NCBI GenBank assembly: GCA_031216915.1
Contig: CM062288.1
Coordinates: 178,338,596 to 178,402,595, forward strand
DNA from: Pictodentalium vernedei
Taxonomy: Eukaryota > Mollusca > Scaphopoda > Dentaliida > Dentaliidae
Length of the DNA stretch: 64,000 nucleotides
Reading direction: 5' to 3'
The notes under the pieces are model-generated. The model did no database searches. It saw nothing but the letters and a program-made list of their open reading frames with translations, and was not told where the DNA came from. Positions 1 through 9,655 of the stretch are shown in pieces. Both the position numbers and the translations under genes were made by a program. How positions within the stretch are numbered: position 1 is the stretch's first letter; every line of letters begins with the position of its first letter.

Positions 1-108
1 CCGAGAGTCTATGGATGTTCGAGGAAAAAATGTCAAGTAAGGACAACCAGATTCCCAGAAAGAGTGATCAGGTACTGGAATAACCGGTCCTAGAATGGCC
101 GCTACTAT

Positions 109-540
109 ATGGATGGAGATGTCCGTATACGGCCATTCCAAAGCATTGAACTAAACAAATTCACCAAGTTTACTGCTAATCACCCAAAGTACGTGGAGTT
201 GACCTCTGACCATTGGAATGTTTATGAAACCTTGGAGTGGGAGCGAGCTCAACCCCAGTACAAACTGTTGTACAAAGCTATCGAAGTCCACAAAATTCGT
301 TTGAACACTGAGCAGTGTACTAGTGGTGATACCGAGCATTACTGTGTTTGTTTCGAGGACATACACTTGGACGTGTATGCTTATGAGTGTCCTCGGTGTA
401 AAACAAAAGTTCACCTCGTCTGCAGACAGACGTGGGTCGACATGGCTTCGCCATCAAAAACATATCCAGCATGTCGCATGGATGTGAAGTGGGGAGAGCG
501 TTTGAAAACCCACGAATTTGACCTTGTGCCATTGTGGTAA
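109..540 (+). CDS. Small protein with degenerate RING-H2-like finger, function unknown
   Basis: A 143-codon ORF whose ATG is preceded in frame by TAG at 91-93, so the start is well bounded. The N-terminal half (residues 1-75) is charged and unrecognised. Residues about 78-125 carry CVCFEDI, then CPRC, then VHLVC followed by W, then YPACRMD. The order and spacing resemble a RING-H2 zinc finger (typical of E3 ubiquitin ligases), but expected ligands are missing: the first CxxC is reduced to CxC and the final pair has Tyr in place of one Cys. A functional ligase is therefore doubtful. No intron is needed and no neighbour clarifies the role. It could be a single-exon retrocopy, a mobile-element or DNA-virus-like accessory gene, or a chance ORF with cysteines. 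The family is inferred from the pattern only. Confidence 0.4.
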   Translation: MDGDVRIRPFQSIELNKFTKFTANHPKYVELTSDHWNVYETLEWERAQPQYKLLYKAIEVHKIRLNTEQCTSGDTEHYCVCFEDIHLDVYAYECPRCKTKVHLVCRQTWVDMASPSKTYPACRMDVKWGERLKTHEFDLVPLW

Positions 541-1045
541 ATCTACTCTTGGGTGACGTGTGATTAGTCTGTGTTCCTCGGTACCGATGCAAGGGTAAAT
601 AGTGATTATTTATTTATTAGGGGTAAGAATCCTGTTCCGGATGTATTTTTAGGTGTTTACAAGAACATGGAGATTTATATTGGGTATTAAGTGATTCAGT
701 GTGAGTTTGTGATCCTTTCCCTGTCCTTAGGACATATAGCCCATTAACCCTGTGTTGTCTCTTCGCAAATCGTTTTCCTTTCTGAGTGATCAAGTCCCTC
801 TGGGTTTTGATCCTCGGTTAGGGAGAAATGCTGTGAGCCCACAGGGATTAAGCTCGCCAGCTCGTGTAAGAGCTCGAGCTCTTGAAAGTGATATGGGGTT
901 TTATTTGAGAACTCAATGGACTCAGGTTTATTTAATTTATTTAACAGTTTATGACTAGATTTGAACATGACAAGAGAATTACATGGAATCGTACATATTG
1001 GCGACCAGAGTACAGGCACACTCTGTGGGTATACGCCAGATGTTC
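541..1045. other. Non-coding stretch downstream of the RING-like ORF
   Basis: No ORF here has recognisable content. The stretch is AT-rich. I see no tandem repeat or terminal repeat. Confidence 0.5.
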
Positions 1046-1490
1046 TGTTGACAATATCAGGCATACCTTTGCAAGCCAATATTGTCAACAAGCAGTAACA
1101 TTGTAGGATTTCTTGATAAATGAAACAATAACATTCGGCAGTATTTCCTGGGATATTTGGTGTTCGAACTGTCTAACAAATCATAACATGTACCTGGTGA
1201 GACTCCCTGGGAATCTGGGGATGCTGAGTTGCACAATTGCACAAGTCACCAGGACATTCTGCCGGTTAACTGACGCCCGGCAGAATACTATTTGTTAGCC
1301 GAGATTCCATGGACTGCATGCAGACTGATCGACAGTCTGCATGGCAGTAAAAGAGTCCACAAAATCGCAACTGCCATGTCAAAGGACTTTCCCCTAATTC
1401 TCCTGAGTTCAGGGAGAATATGCTGACGGTCGTCACGTACCCCAGGTACTGCATCAGAAATTTGGTGTATATAAGCACCAATTTCTGACT
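1046..1490. repeat. Cluster of consecutive short perfect hairpins
   Basis: Successive inverted repeats read directly from the sequence. 1046-1057/1079-1090: 12 bp perfect. 1193-1200/1246-1253: 8 bp. 1256-1265/1277-1286: 10 bp perfect, 11-nt loop. 1313-1327/1333-1348: 15 bp with one bulge and a 5-nt loop. An overlapping alternative is 1340-1348/1370-1378, 9 bp. 1397-1406/1409-1419: 10 bp with one bulge. 1454-1467/1476-1488: about 13 bp with one bulge. The strands between hairpins are short and mostly non-coding. No repeat unit is shared between the hairpins, so this is not a tandem array or a CRISPR. It could be a structured non-coding RNA, a small-RNA precursor cluster or the remains of a foldback element. 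Confidence 0.6.
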
Positions 1491-2364
1491 GCTTAAACAA
1501 GTTGTCCCTGGGCTGCTGATAACTACGGAACGGTCTACAAGAAGAACCCTGGATGCCGCACTGCTATTGAGGTATGAACTTTGTTGTTTAATACATTATA
1601 CTTTATGCCAGCCAGAGACAACAACAGTTAGTCGTAACGTGTGAATACATTTGACTTATTAAAATAGTAGATAATTTGAAACTGGTCTTCGTTGTGCTGT
1701 ACACGACAAGTTCATGATGTTACGGAACACAGAATCTGGAGCCTGTGTCTGATATTGCCTGGTAAGGAATCAAAAAATGCCAAAGCTGGTGGGATTTCAC
1801 AGAACTGCCAGTAATCACAACGCCTATAGTCCAAACTTACGATCACAGATCGATAGACTTTTACCTTATTCCGTAACATTAATAGCAAGTATCTATGAAC
1901 AAAAAAACAGGCCACAGGAACATTATGGGCCACTCCCAGGGATCGATTACCCACTACGATGTAATTGCATATTTTTGTTAATTTTGAAACCGACTAATTC
2001 TGCCTTTTCTCTTTTAGCAGGTACACACAGATGCTTTCTTTTTCGATCTCCAGCTTCCCAATAACCGTTATGGAAAAACTCGAACCGATATGGAATACAG
2101 TAACCACTATGGACTCGGAACATCCTTCATTCCATCCCTAGAAGTGGTCATCCACCTCCTGGGAGGCGAATGTTGGTCCTGCATCCCTTTTTTACCCCTT
2201 TTTGTAAGCGTTTCTGCCCCGGCCAAATATGTTACAATGCAGGTCTGCTCCCGAACCAGGGAAGTTCGGGTCTTTTTCTGGGTGGTCCCCGAAAGGGGCC
2301 ATTCTTGTTTTTTCCATGATCCGACAAAATGCTCAAACAGAATCCAATAAAATGAACCATCTCC
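1491..2364. other. Non-coding region with further dispersed inverted repeats
   Basis: No convincing coding sequence. ATGTTACGGAA at 1717-1727 and TTCCGTAACAT at 1869-1879 are an exact 11-bp inverted pair, continuing the hairpin-rich character of the preceding 450 bp. The segment up to 2364 contains only short ORFs without recognisable motifs. Confidence 0.45.
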
Positions 2365-2370
2365 TCGGCT

Positions 2371-3310
2371 GAGGTATCGAAAGAAATTGGATGGGTAGAG
2401 ATCAATCTAAGAAACAAAAGTAATGCCCTTGGGATTGTGTACTGTGCGGTGGAGGGAAGCAAACCCGAGTGGAATGACTCGATATACTCAACACTAAGGT
2501 CCATTAGCACAGAACTAGAAAACAGGGAGCTCGGTATAATTTTGATGGGTGACTTTAATGGACACATAGGTGATAAAGAAGACAAGACAATAAAGTCGAC
2601 AGGAAAGGAAGGAAGCTGTTGAACTTTACAAATGAGCTCGGTCTGAAGATTCTGAACAGGGACGCGAGGTGTAAGGGGAAATGGACCTGGGAGAGGAACA
2701 ACAGAAAATCAATAATCGACTATATTCTCACAGATATTAATTTATAGAGGGAGGCGATTGGGGTAAAAGTGGACGATGAGGGTGAAAGGGAGTTGGATAG
2801 TGATTACAACTTGATTACAGTGATGATGATGGCCAAGAACATAGTAAAAAGCAAAGGAAGCTTCAAGGAGATTTGGGAACTCAAAAAGGATGCTGACTGG
2901 GCGAAGTTCAAAGAAAAACTGAAACCAAAGCTTGCAACCGTACACAAGGGGGGGGGGGGGGCAGTGTTCAGAAGATGGTCGACACCATAGTTGCGAGCCT
3001 TATGGAGGCAGGGAAGGAAAGCGTAGAAAAGATGAGGGGGCCAACACGGGAACTTGTGTACAGAGTGAACGAAGAACTGAAAAAGGCCATAAAGGGTAGA
3101 AAAGCTAAATGTGCTGCATACAGGAGAAGTAGAAAACTTAAGGGGGCGGAAAGCAACGAGGCCACGGTAGCAAAGGAAGAATACCAACAAGCACGAAATA
3201 AAGTAAATAAGATTAAAGACGATAATCGGAGAGTGCGAAATAGCAGTCTTATTGGGGCAAACCAGAGTAAAAATATCGTCAGAGAAAGGGTCATGGAGGA
3301 TGGATTGTAA
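2371..3310 (+). pseudogene. Non-LTR retrotransposon endonuclease domain and linker (frameshifted)
   Basis: Encodes part of an apurinic-like endonuclease that would nick the target for target-primed reverse transcription. The visible signature ILMGDFNGHIGD (about 2538-2573) matches the catalytic GDFN block of CR1/L2/Jockey-type endonucleases. In another frame TWERNNRKSIIDYILTD (about 2686-2736) matches the later W...S.IDYIL block, and a degenerate DSDYNLI stands where the usual SDH motif lies. Frame changes occur near 2600 and at the G-run 2948-2961, and there is a stop near 2744. From 2975 a lysine/arginine-rich helical stretch of about 110 residues looks like the linker normally found between endonuclease and RT. 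It is not functional. Confidence 0.8.
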
Positions 3311-3355
3311 CCGTAATTGGCGAGAGGGGATAAAATCAAAGAGGTCTTTGGGTGG

Positions 3356-3753
3356 CCTGCGTGATAAAGAGAAGCCTGGTTTTGAAGAGTACCTTGGTGG
3401 CACCTTTGGGGGGGGGGTCACTGTTGTTGAAGCTGAGGGGAAAAATTGAGAAAAACAGTGAAAAGGAGTGCCAGATGTGTAACTTGGGCGTGGCGGAGAC
3501 CCTGGAACACTTTCTTCTAGAATGCCCAAAATACCAGTCTAAAAGAGTAAGATTCACTGGGAGTATAATGGGGAAGTGGGATGGGAGAATAAAGGACATG
3601 TTGTTAGTGGGAGACTCAATGGAGAGGGTTAATATGCTAGTCGGAGAGATTTGGAAGAATGGGGCAAGAGATGTCGTCAAGCATTTCGTCTCCGAGTGTT
3701 GGGAGGAGAGAAGAATCGTGGGAATAGGGAGGCAGTTGGGAGTACATGGGTAA
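3356..3753 (+). pseudogene. C-terminal zinc finger of the same non-LTR retrotransposon
   Basis: The reading frame contains CQMCNLGVAETLEHFLLEC, a C-x2-C...H-x4-C finger with the E-T...H...L...C context. It is characteristic of the extreme C-terminus of Jockey/CR1/I-type reverse transcriptase proteins, where it probably binds the element RNA. About 75 residues follow, to TAA at 3751-3753. The segment directly follows the linker without any RT motifs, which shows an internal deletion. The G-run near 3408-3417 shifts the upstream frame. Confidence 0.75.
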
Positions 3754-3820
3754 CCAAGGCCTTCTCATGCGAGAACCGCGACAAATCAGCGGTCGGCCAA
3801 AGTGTTATTATTATTATTAC

Positions 3821-4061
3821 GCACTTCATGCAGATACCGAAGTGGTCTATTAATTACAAAGTTACCTACTAAATACCGAGGGACAGTTTTGGGCGACAGT
3901 TCGGTCTGTATATCTTGCATTTACTGGAATAAATCAATGGTCATATCACATATTTTGCTTCAATGGGCTAAATTATGTCTGCAGATATATTTAAACCCTT
4001 AAACAACTCTTACTTATTTTCCTTCACCTCGGTATCGCTCGGTATACCCCGGTATTTAGTA
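3821..4061. other. Short non-coding spacer
   Basis: No gene or repeat recognised between the non-LTR tail and the first SINE. Confidence 0.4.
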
Positions 4062-4416
4062 GGACGTACCCCTCAGTGGTAGACTGTTGGATTTTTATTC
4101 TAGAGGTCCTAAGTTCGATCCCCATCCTGGACGACCCGCGTTGTGTCCTTGGGCAAGGCACTCTATTCAGGTTGCCTCTATGGGGCACGATGACGCCGTG
4201 TACTAAGGCGTACTGCACGTCCTTGGTGCTCATGTCTTCAACCGATGTAACCCTGCCTGAGCGGAGCTTGAACAGAGGTAGAATGTTGAGAAGCTGACAG
4301 TTGCTCGTCGATGCTCGGTGGTTTTCTCCGGCTTCCTACACCCGTAAAACTGTCACGGTCACGATTCGCCATTGTGCATAAGTATGTGACCTTAAACACC
4401 AATAAATGAATAAATT
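4062..4416 (+). mobile_element. tRNA-type SINE, copy 1
   Basis: A tRNA-like head with a B-box GGTCCTAAGTTCGATCCC near 4105-4122 precedes a central domain containing TTGTGTCCTTGGGCAAGGC. I know this core from widespread animal SINEs with a V-like central domain. The 3' part (TGTCACGGTCA..., GTGACCTTAAACACCAATAAA) matches copy 2 at 8075-8441 closely. SINEs are Pol III transcribed and mobilised by LINE proteins. This copy is diverged and I see no clear target-site duplication. Confidence 0.75.
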
Positions 4417-4450
4417 TTCCATCCCTTGTTTTGGTGATTTTCAAACCCAT

Positions 4451-4580
4451 GGCGGATGCTTTGTGTAAAATTGCAAGTGGACGATTCGGTGCACTGGCGG
4501 TCGATTTGGATACAATTGCAAGCCGACGATTCGGCACGCTGGCGGACAATTTGGGTATTGCAAACGGATGATTTGACTGG
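4451..4580. repeat. 45-bp minisatellite, about 2.9 copies
   Basis: Units start GGCGG at 4451, 4496 and 4541 and share TTGCAAGyCGACGATTCGG. A shorter related repeat, CGGACGGAACG, occurs twice just after, at about 4580-4611. Confidence 0.7.
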
Positions 4581-4619
4581 CGGACGGAACGTCCGTCTCC
4601 CGGACGGAACGCCCCAAGA

Positions 4620-5300
4620 CTGAAGACTGAAACATCCTAAAACCCGTTTCACTTCTGTTCTTGTAAAACGTGAACTTGGTGAACTTTAAGTAATTTGCTG
4701 TCCTTTTTATTTTGAATTATTTTACTGTGCACATGGTCCTCTTGTTCCTTGAACAGCGTAACATGCAATGACCCAATGACCTCTTCTTCAAAAACCTCAT
4801 TTGTGTGATCTGCACGCGCTTGGGTTCGTCTGCTTCCAAAACAAGAAGAAATTTTCTTGTCACTGCCAGATCGACTCAGTCAGTTGGAGAAATAGTTCAT
4901 CCTTGCTTATTATTAGAAAAGGTGAAGTCATTGTAACTTGTTCATCATTCAGAGAAGGTCTTTCAGTTTCAGTAAAAGTGTCGTCTTTTCTGATTGTGTG
5001 GAATTAATTTCCTATATTTTTCATTGATGTCTATGACTATTGTGAGCTTCTCGTTGACCAGTTCCGAACTTTTCCCATCCCAGTTGCGGGTCAGTTGAGA
5101 AATAACGGCTGGTAAAAGAGTGAAGTACCTAATTTATTTTAAAGAAAGCAATGCTAAATAATTTAGATATTTTGATTTTTCTTCAAAATCAAACGCGTGG
5201 CTACTCTGCAGAGCATTAAATTGGATTATCCAATATAATTTTTAGCTTAAGGGCCTAGGCTAGGGCTAGGCTATAATATTTAATAAAGCCTTAAAGGTGT
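4620..5300. other. Non-coding, AT-rich
   Basis: No coding or repeat signature recognised apart from AT-rich sequence leading into the element at 5302. Confidence 0.4.
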
Positions 5301-5301
5301 C

Positions 5302-6358
5302 GGGTCGTTTCGCCCCAAATCCCGTTCGCCCCCTGGGTCGTTTCGCCCCCCCCCCCCATACCAGTTCGCCCCGGGTCGTTTCGCCCCAATTTCGAGAGTG
5401 GGTCGTTTCGCCCCACTTTTTTCCCGGGATATAGGGTGGGTTTGATAAAGAAAGAAAAACAGAACTATGATAATTCAGTTTATTTTTATATAAAATTTTA
5501 TATAACACATCCAGTTTACAGTTGACTGATAGAAAATGCATTTGCTCTAATACAATGATCTTAAAATAATAACAGTTAACACAACATCGAAACAGTTTAA
5601 ACAAGATAGGATGTCTGAGCAGTGAAATGTTGGATAAACAGTTACAATGCAAAAACACACATCTACATTTGTTATTTACCTGCTATTCTTCGGGCACGTA
5701 TAATCTGCCACTTTGTTATTTCTCTGCTATTCTTCAGGCAAGTATAATCTGCCACTTTGTTATTTTTCTGATATTCTTCAGCCACTGTGCTGTTACTCTG
5801 CTAATCCCCGGGCAAGTATAATCTGTAAATTTTATTAAAATAAAAGCAAAAAATGCCTTACCTTCACACCATAGGAGAAACCGTCACTGGATAATTTCTC
5901 CCGTCATTTCTGGTTCATAAAATGCATCAACTGGTCTAGGCAACTCGTCTGTGATGTCTCTCTCTGAAATATCAAATGATGCTTACAATTGATGTTAGAG
6001 AAATTCAGTTGATTAACACTGTTTAACTCCTTTCTTCTGGTTAATGTTAAAGACAGTCACTTGATTAACATGATAGACATTCAGTCACAATGACCAAGGA
6101 ACGTTTTTAGGAATCATTTGTCATCAAGGTGGATTAACTGTTTTCGTCTGATTAATGTTAGAGACAGTCACTTGATTAACATGATAGACATTCAGTCACA
6201 AATGACAAAGGAACGTCTTTTACCAAGGTGGATTTACAATAAGGTAAGGCTACCCTATGGACTGAAAAATTACCATTGAAAATAAAAAAAATAATAATTT
6301 TTTACCCCGGGTCGTTTCGCTCCAATTCTGGGGGCGAAAACGACCCGGGGCGAACGGG
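5302..6358. mobile_element. Non-autonomous element A with GGGTCGTTTCGCCCC subterminal clusters
   Basis: The left end carries four copies of GGGTCGTTTCGCCCC (5302, 5335, 5373, 5400) mixed with GTTCGCCCC. The right end carries one direct near-copy (6309-6323) and one inverted copy (6331-6346), then an inverted CCCGTTCGCCCC (6347-6358). Left 5321-5349 and right 6331-6358 are therefore imperfect terminal inverted repeats. Inside there are four degenerate ~45-bp tandem units at 5675-5825 and a ~110-bp duplication (about 6046-6120 repeated at 6156-6230). There is no coding capacity. The architecture suggests a cut-and-paste transposon whose ends bind a transposase at repeated sites. The superfamily is not identified. 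Confidence 0.65.
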
Positions 6359-7139
6359 AACAAAGCTAGGCATTCAAAACACTTTCGAATACAGCGATAG
6401 GTCTGCATTTTGGAAAAGGGACAACACTGTCTGCATTTTTTATTGAAGATGGTTTTCATGCTCGACAGACATGCGCAAATCACTCGTTACCACAAATTTC
6501 CATCAAAAAACAAAATCGTAATTCTAAGAAATTTCAACAGGTATCATGATACCTTGCATTGAATATGGCAACTGTGCAATCTCTATCTAATAACAGTATA
6601 CTGTATGAAGGCGATCTTTTTCATTATTTGATTTTAGACGGCGTTGTTTTTACATGCTTTTTCTGTCCGATGACGTCGACCAGAAATTGAAAGTATACTC
6701 CTACGTAAACAAAAGCAAAGGCTTTGAAATTTTCCCCAATGCAGCTCTGTCGCCGTGTTTTTGGAAAAAATTTATCTCCTAGCTTTGTTCTAGGATATGT
6801 AAAGCACATTTGGCCACAAGTTGTTCTCGTGAAATATTATTAAATTATCAGTTCTGGTGCGAATACGGCAGCAGACTTCCAGGAACCAGTGGTGCCGACA
6901 GTCGACTCTATGAGTTGATTGCACATGTGTTTCGTGTTCTATACATCCCAACCTTCATTTTGATGTACATTTTGTGTATATTTAATTTGAATTGAAGGAA
7001 TATCAGAGGTGAGAATTTTCAAAATAAACAAAATTTCATTACTTATATAGGCCCTTAACTTGACAAAGTCATTTTAAGCTGTTGGCATCGGCATCACGCA
7101 TGCGGAAGTTTGTTAGTCTTTGAGTCTGTTCACATTTTC
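6359..7139. other. Non-coding spacer
   Basis: Short ORFs only, none with recognisable content. No repeat structure seen. Confidence 0.4.
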
Positions 7140-7944
7140 CTTTAGCACAGGCTACACCCCGTAGTTCTTGTCCGATCGTCACGAAATTTCACATGCAGGT
7201 TTGACTTTGAGGTCATGTCTAGATGAGAACGTCCCTGTTTGGTCGCGATCGGTCAACTGATGCCACTGATGACTGCCCCGAGCCCCAAACCCGACAACCT
7301 GCAGCACAGTCAACAGGTCGTATTTATGAAGCCTTGAAGGGATATCATTTTAACTTGGTAGGATGACTCTGTAATACTGTATAACTATAATGTCTAGATG
7401 AGATTGAGAATGTCCCCTTTTGGTCATGATCTGTCAACCGTGATGGCTGCCCATGGTTACGGGTTGTTTCGTACCTTTTCCTTTCATACTGGGTCGTTTC
7501 GTACACAGTCGTTTCATACCTAAAAAGGAACGAAACGACTCAGGTAATTTTCACTTTTATTTTTCTAAATTTTTATTCAAAAGTTTTAGGCATAGTTTTT
7601 AACTTTAAAAAAAATCAATATAACATATAGATTTTTGAAAGGACGTCAAGGGTTAGAATTATCAAGAAAATGAAAGTCGACACTGTTAAACAGAATGAAC
7701 TTGAGAAACACCGTTCTTGTAAAATTTCGAAAGTGTAATTTCATTGTTTATTTCTTTTTGTGAACATTGAGAAAAATGCTGAAACTGTTGAAATAAAAAC
7801 AAGTTAAATAAACATCAAACGATTTCAAAAGCCAGTTACCAAGCTTAGGATAGTCCATATGCTTGGTAAAATCCCCTAGGGCCGACTGCCAACCTCCAGT
7901 TGAAGTGTGGTTAACCTTTTCCCCATTTCAAAGTTTTGCGTGCG

Positions 7945-8017
7945 TATTTAATAATAATAACTCTTTGGCTAGCCGCTGATTTGTCGCGGCTCTCGTAAGA
8001 GAAGGCCACCATTCCCC
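7945..8017 (-). mobile_element. 3' tail fragment of the non-LTR family seen at 2365-3820
   Basis: On the minus strand, GGCCTTCTC...CGAGA.CCGCGACAAATCAGCGG...CCAAAG.GTTATTATTATTA matches 3758-3819. It is a severely 5'-truncated copy ending in the same TTA run and abutting a C-tract (8014-8029). This is typical of incomplete target-primed reverse transcription. Confidence 0.8.
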
Positions 8018-8074
8018 CCCCCCCCCCCCTGCACCCAACCCACTCTCTTAACCTGTGTTCATATTCCACTAGTT

Positions 8075-8441
8075 GGGAGCACGGTGGCTCAGTAGGTAGA
8101 GGTGCAGGCTGCAAACCGAGAGGTCCTCGGTCCAAATCCCACCTGCGGCAACTGCGTTGTGTCCTTGGGCAAGACACTTCATCCTCATTGCCCGCGTGGG
8201 GGCACGATGACGCCGTGTACTAAGGCATACTGCACATCGATGGTACGCATGTCTTCAACCAATCTAACCCTGCCTGTGCTGCAGTGCGGAGTTACGATGT
8301 TGGGGAGCTGGCAGCTGCTCGTCGTTGCTCGGTGGTTCTCTCCGGGTACTCCGGCTTCCTCCACCCGTAAAACTGTCACGGTCATGCTTAGCCATTGTGC
8401 ATAAATATGTGACCTTAAACATCAATAAAAAAAATAAAAAA
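8075..8441 (+). mobile_element. tRNA-type SINE, copy 2, with perfect 12-bp target-site duplication
   Basis: A-box TGGCTCAGTAGG (8085-8096) and B-box GGTCCTCGGTCCAAATCCC (8122-8140) form the tRNA-like Pol III promoter. The central TTGTGTCCTTGGGCAAGAC domain and the TGTCACGGTCATGC...GTGACCTTAAACATCAATAAAA tail follow. ATTCCACTAGTT occurs immediately before (8063-8074) and after (8442-8453) the element, a clean target-site duplication. It marks this as the youngest SINE in the window. It is not a tRNA gene: there is no cloverleaf beyond the boxes. Confidence 0.9.
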
Positions 8442-9655
8442 ATTCCACTAGTTAAATGCACAACAAAATTAAGAAATGAAATGATTTCACCCAAGATCCC
8501 TTCTGGAGCGTCTCTTCCCATTTTCCTTGCCGTCTACGATCGGCACAGGTCTTCATTATTTCGAGTGTTAGCTTATTAAGTTATTCCGTTTTTCCTCACT
8601 CTTCTCTATTGGCAATCTACTACCGGTCTGGCGAATTAAATACTTCGAATATCTCCTTTTTGTCGTATCATCTTTTAAGTGGGTCGTTTCGTTCATTTTT
8701 AGCTGTCATTTAGGTCCGCTCGCTACTTCCCTCTAAAACTGAGTCCCCCTTTTTATGTGAGTCGTTTCGTTTCTTTTTATTTTGGTGAGTTGTTTCGTAC
8801 CTAAAATGGTACGAAACGACCCAGTACGAAAAGGTAAAGGTACGAAACGACCCAGGGGAGGAAAAGGAACAAAATGACCCGTCACCCTCCCCAAACCCCC
8901 AAAACTTTTAGTTTTACCACAATCTACAGGGCATAATAATATGGAGGGATTTCATTGTAACATGGTAGAATGACTCTGTATGATGTCTAGATGAGAACTT
9001 CCCCATTTGGTCGTGATCTGTCAATCATGATGGCTGCCCGAGCTCAAAACCCAAAAACCTTTAGCACAGTCTACAGTTCGTATTTATGGAGGGACTTCAT
9101 TACAACTTTGTAGGATGACTCCATATAATGTCCAGATGAGAACGTCCCCTTTTGGTCGCGATTGGTCAACTGTGATGGCCACAGGGACCCAAAGCCCGAA
9201 AACATTTAGCACAGTCTACAGGTCATATTTATGAAGGGATGTCATTGTAACTTGGTAGGATCACTCTAGATGAGAACGTCCCCTTTTGGACTCGATCATT
9301 CAACTGTGATGGCTGCCTGAGCCCAAAACCTGCAGCACAGACTGCAGGTCATATTTATGAAGGGATTTCATTGTAACTTGGTAGGATCATAGGATGACTC
9401 TGTATAATGTCTAGATGAGGACATCCCCTTTTGGTTGTGATCGTTCAACCGTGATGGCTACACTGGACCGAAGCTCAAAAATCTTTAGCACTGTCTACAG
9501 GCTGTATTTATGAAGGAATTTCATTGTAACTTGATAGGATGACTCGTTTTGGAATAATTTCACTGTAACTTGATAACTTTGGTTGACATACATTAACTGT
9601 GAGGGTCATATTAACCCACCCCTCAATTCTTTAGTACAGTCTACATCTGAAATTA

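Larger units (their letters stand above)
2365..3820 (+). mobile_element. Non-LTR retrotransposon remnant lacking its reverse transcriptase
   Basis: The element is 5'-truncated within the endonuclease near 2365. It continues through the endonuclease-RT linker, then jumps near 3310-3400 straight to the C-terminal zinc finger. The whole reverse-transcriptase core (about 1.5-2 kb in intact relatives) is absent. The 3' end is a conserved tail (about 3752-3800) followed by a TTA trinucleotide run at 3806-3819, typical of CR1/Jockey/I-like elements. The same tail occurs on the minus strand at 7945-8017, so it is a family rather than a single relic. Confidence 0.8.
7461..8880. mobile_element. Non-autonomous element B with GGGTCGTTTCGTACC subterminal clusters
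   Basis: The left end has motifs at 7461, 7491 and 7507 (direct) and 7527-7541 (inverted). The right end has direct motifs at 8681, 8759 and 8787 and inverted ones at 8808, 8839 and 8866-8880. The outermost ends align as an imperfect inverted repeat, GGGTyrTTTyGTwCCTTTTCC. The motif core GGGTCGTTTCG is shared with element A, but the following bases differ (TACC against CCCC), so these are sister families. The element has itself received a LINE tail (7945-8017) and a SINE (8075-8441). Confidence 0.65.
7140..9640. repeat. Tandem array of ~140-150 bp units interrupted by element B
   Basis: Recurring blocks are GATGGCTGCC, TTTAGCACAGTCTACAGG, GTATTTATGAAGGGATTTCA, TTGGTAGGATGACTC and TGTCTAGATGAGAACGTCCC. 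About two units lie left of 7461 and five right of 8890, with ~140-bp spacing between GATGG anchors on the right. The units are diverged. Element B sits inside one unit. Confidence 0.75.

Noticed and set aside
600..1015. Possible LTR with a primer-binding-site-like TTGGCGACCAGAG at about 999
   Set aside because: No matching second LTR, no gag/pol next to it and no clear TG...CA borders. One short match is not enough.
1046..1490. CRISPR array
   Set aside because: Hairpins differ from each other. There are no constant repeats or spacers, and the DNA is clearly eukaryotic.
2804..3529. 241-codon minus-strand ORF
   Set aside because: Antisense shadow of the non-LTR retrotransposon remnant.
8075..8150. 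tRNA gene
   Set aside because: A and B boxes are present, but no cloverleaf, and the sequence continues into a SINE body with target duplication.
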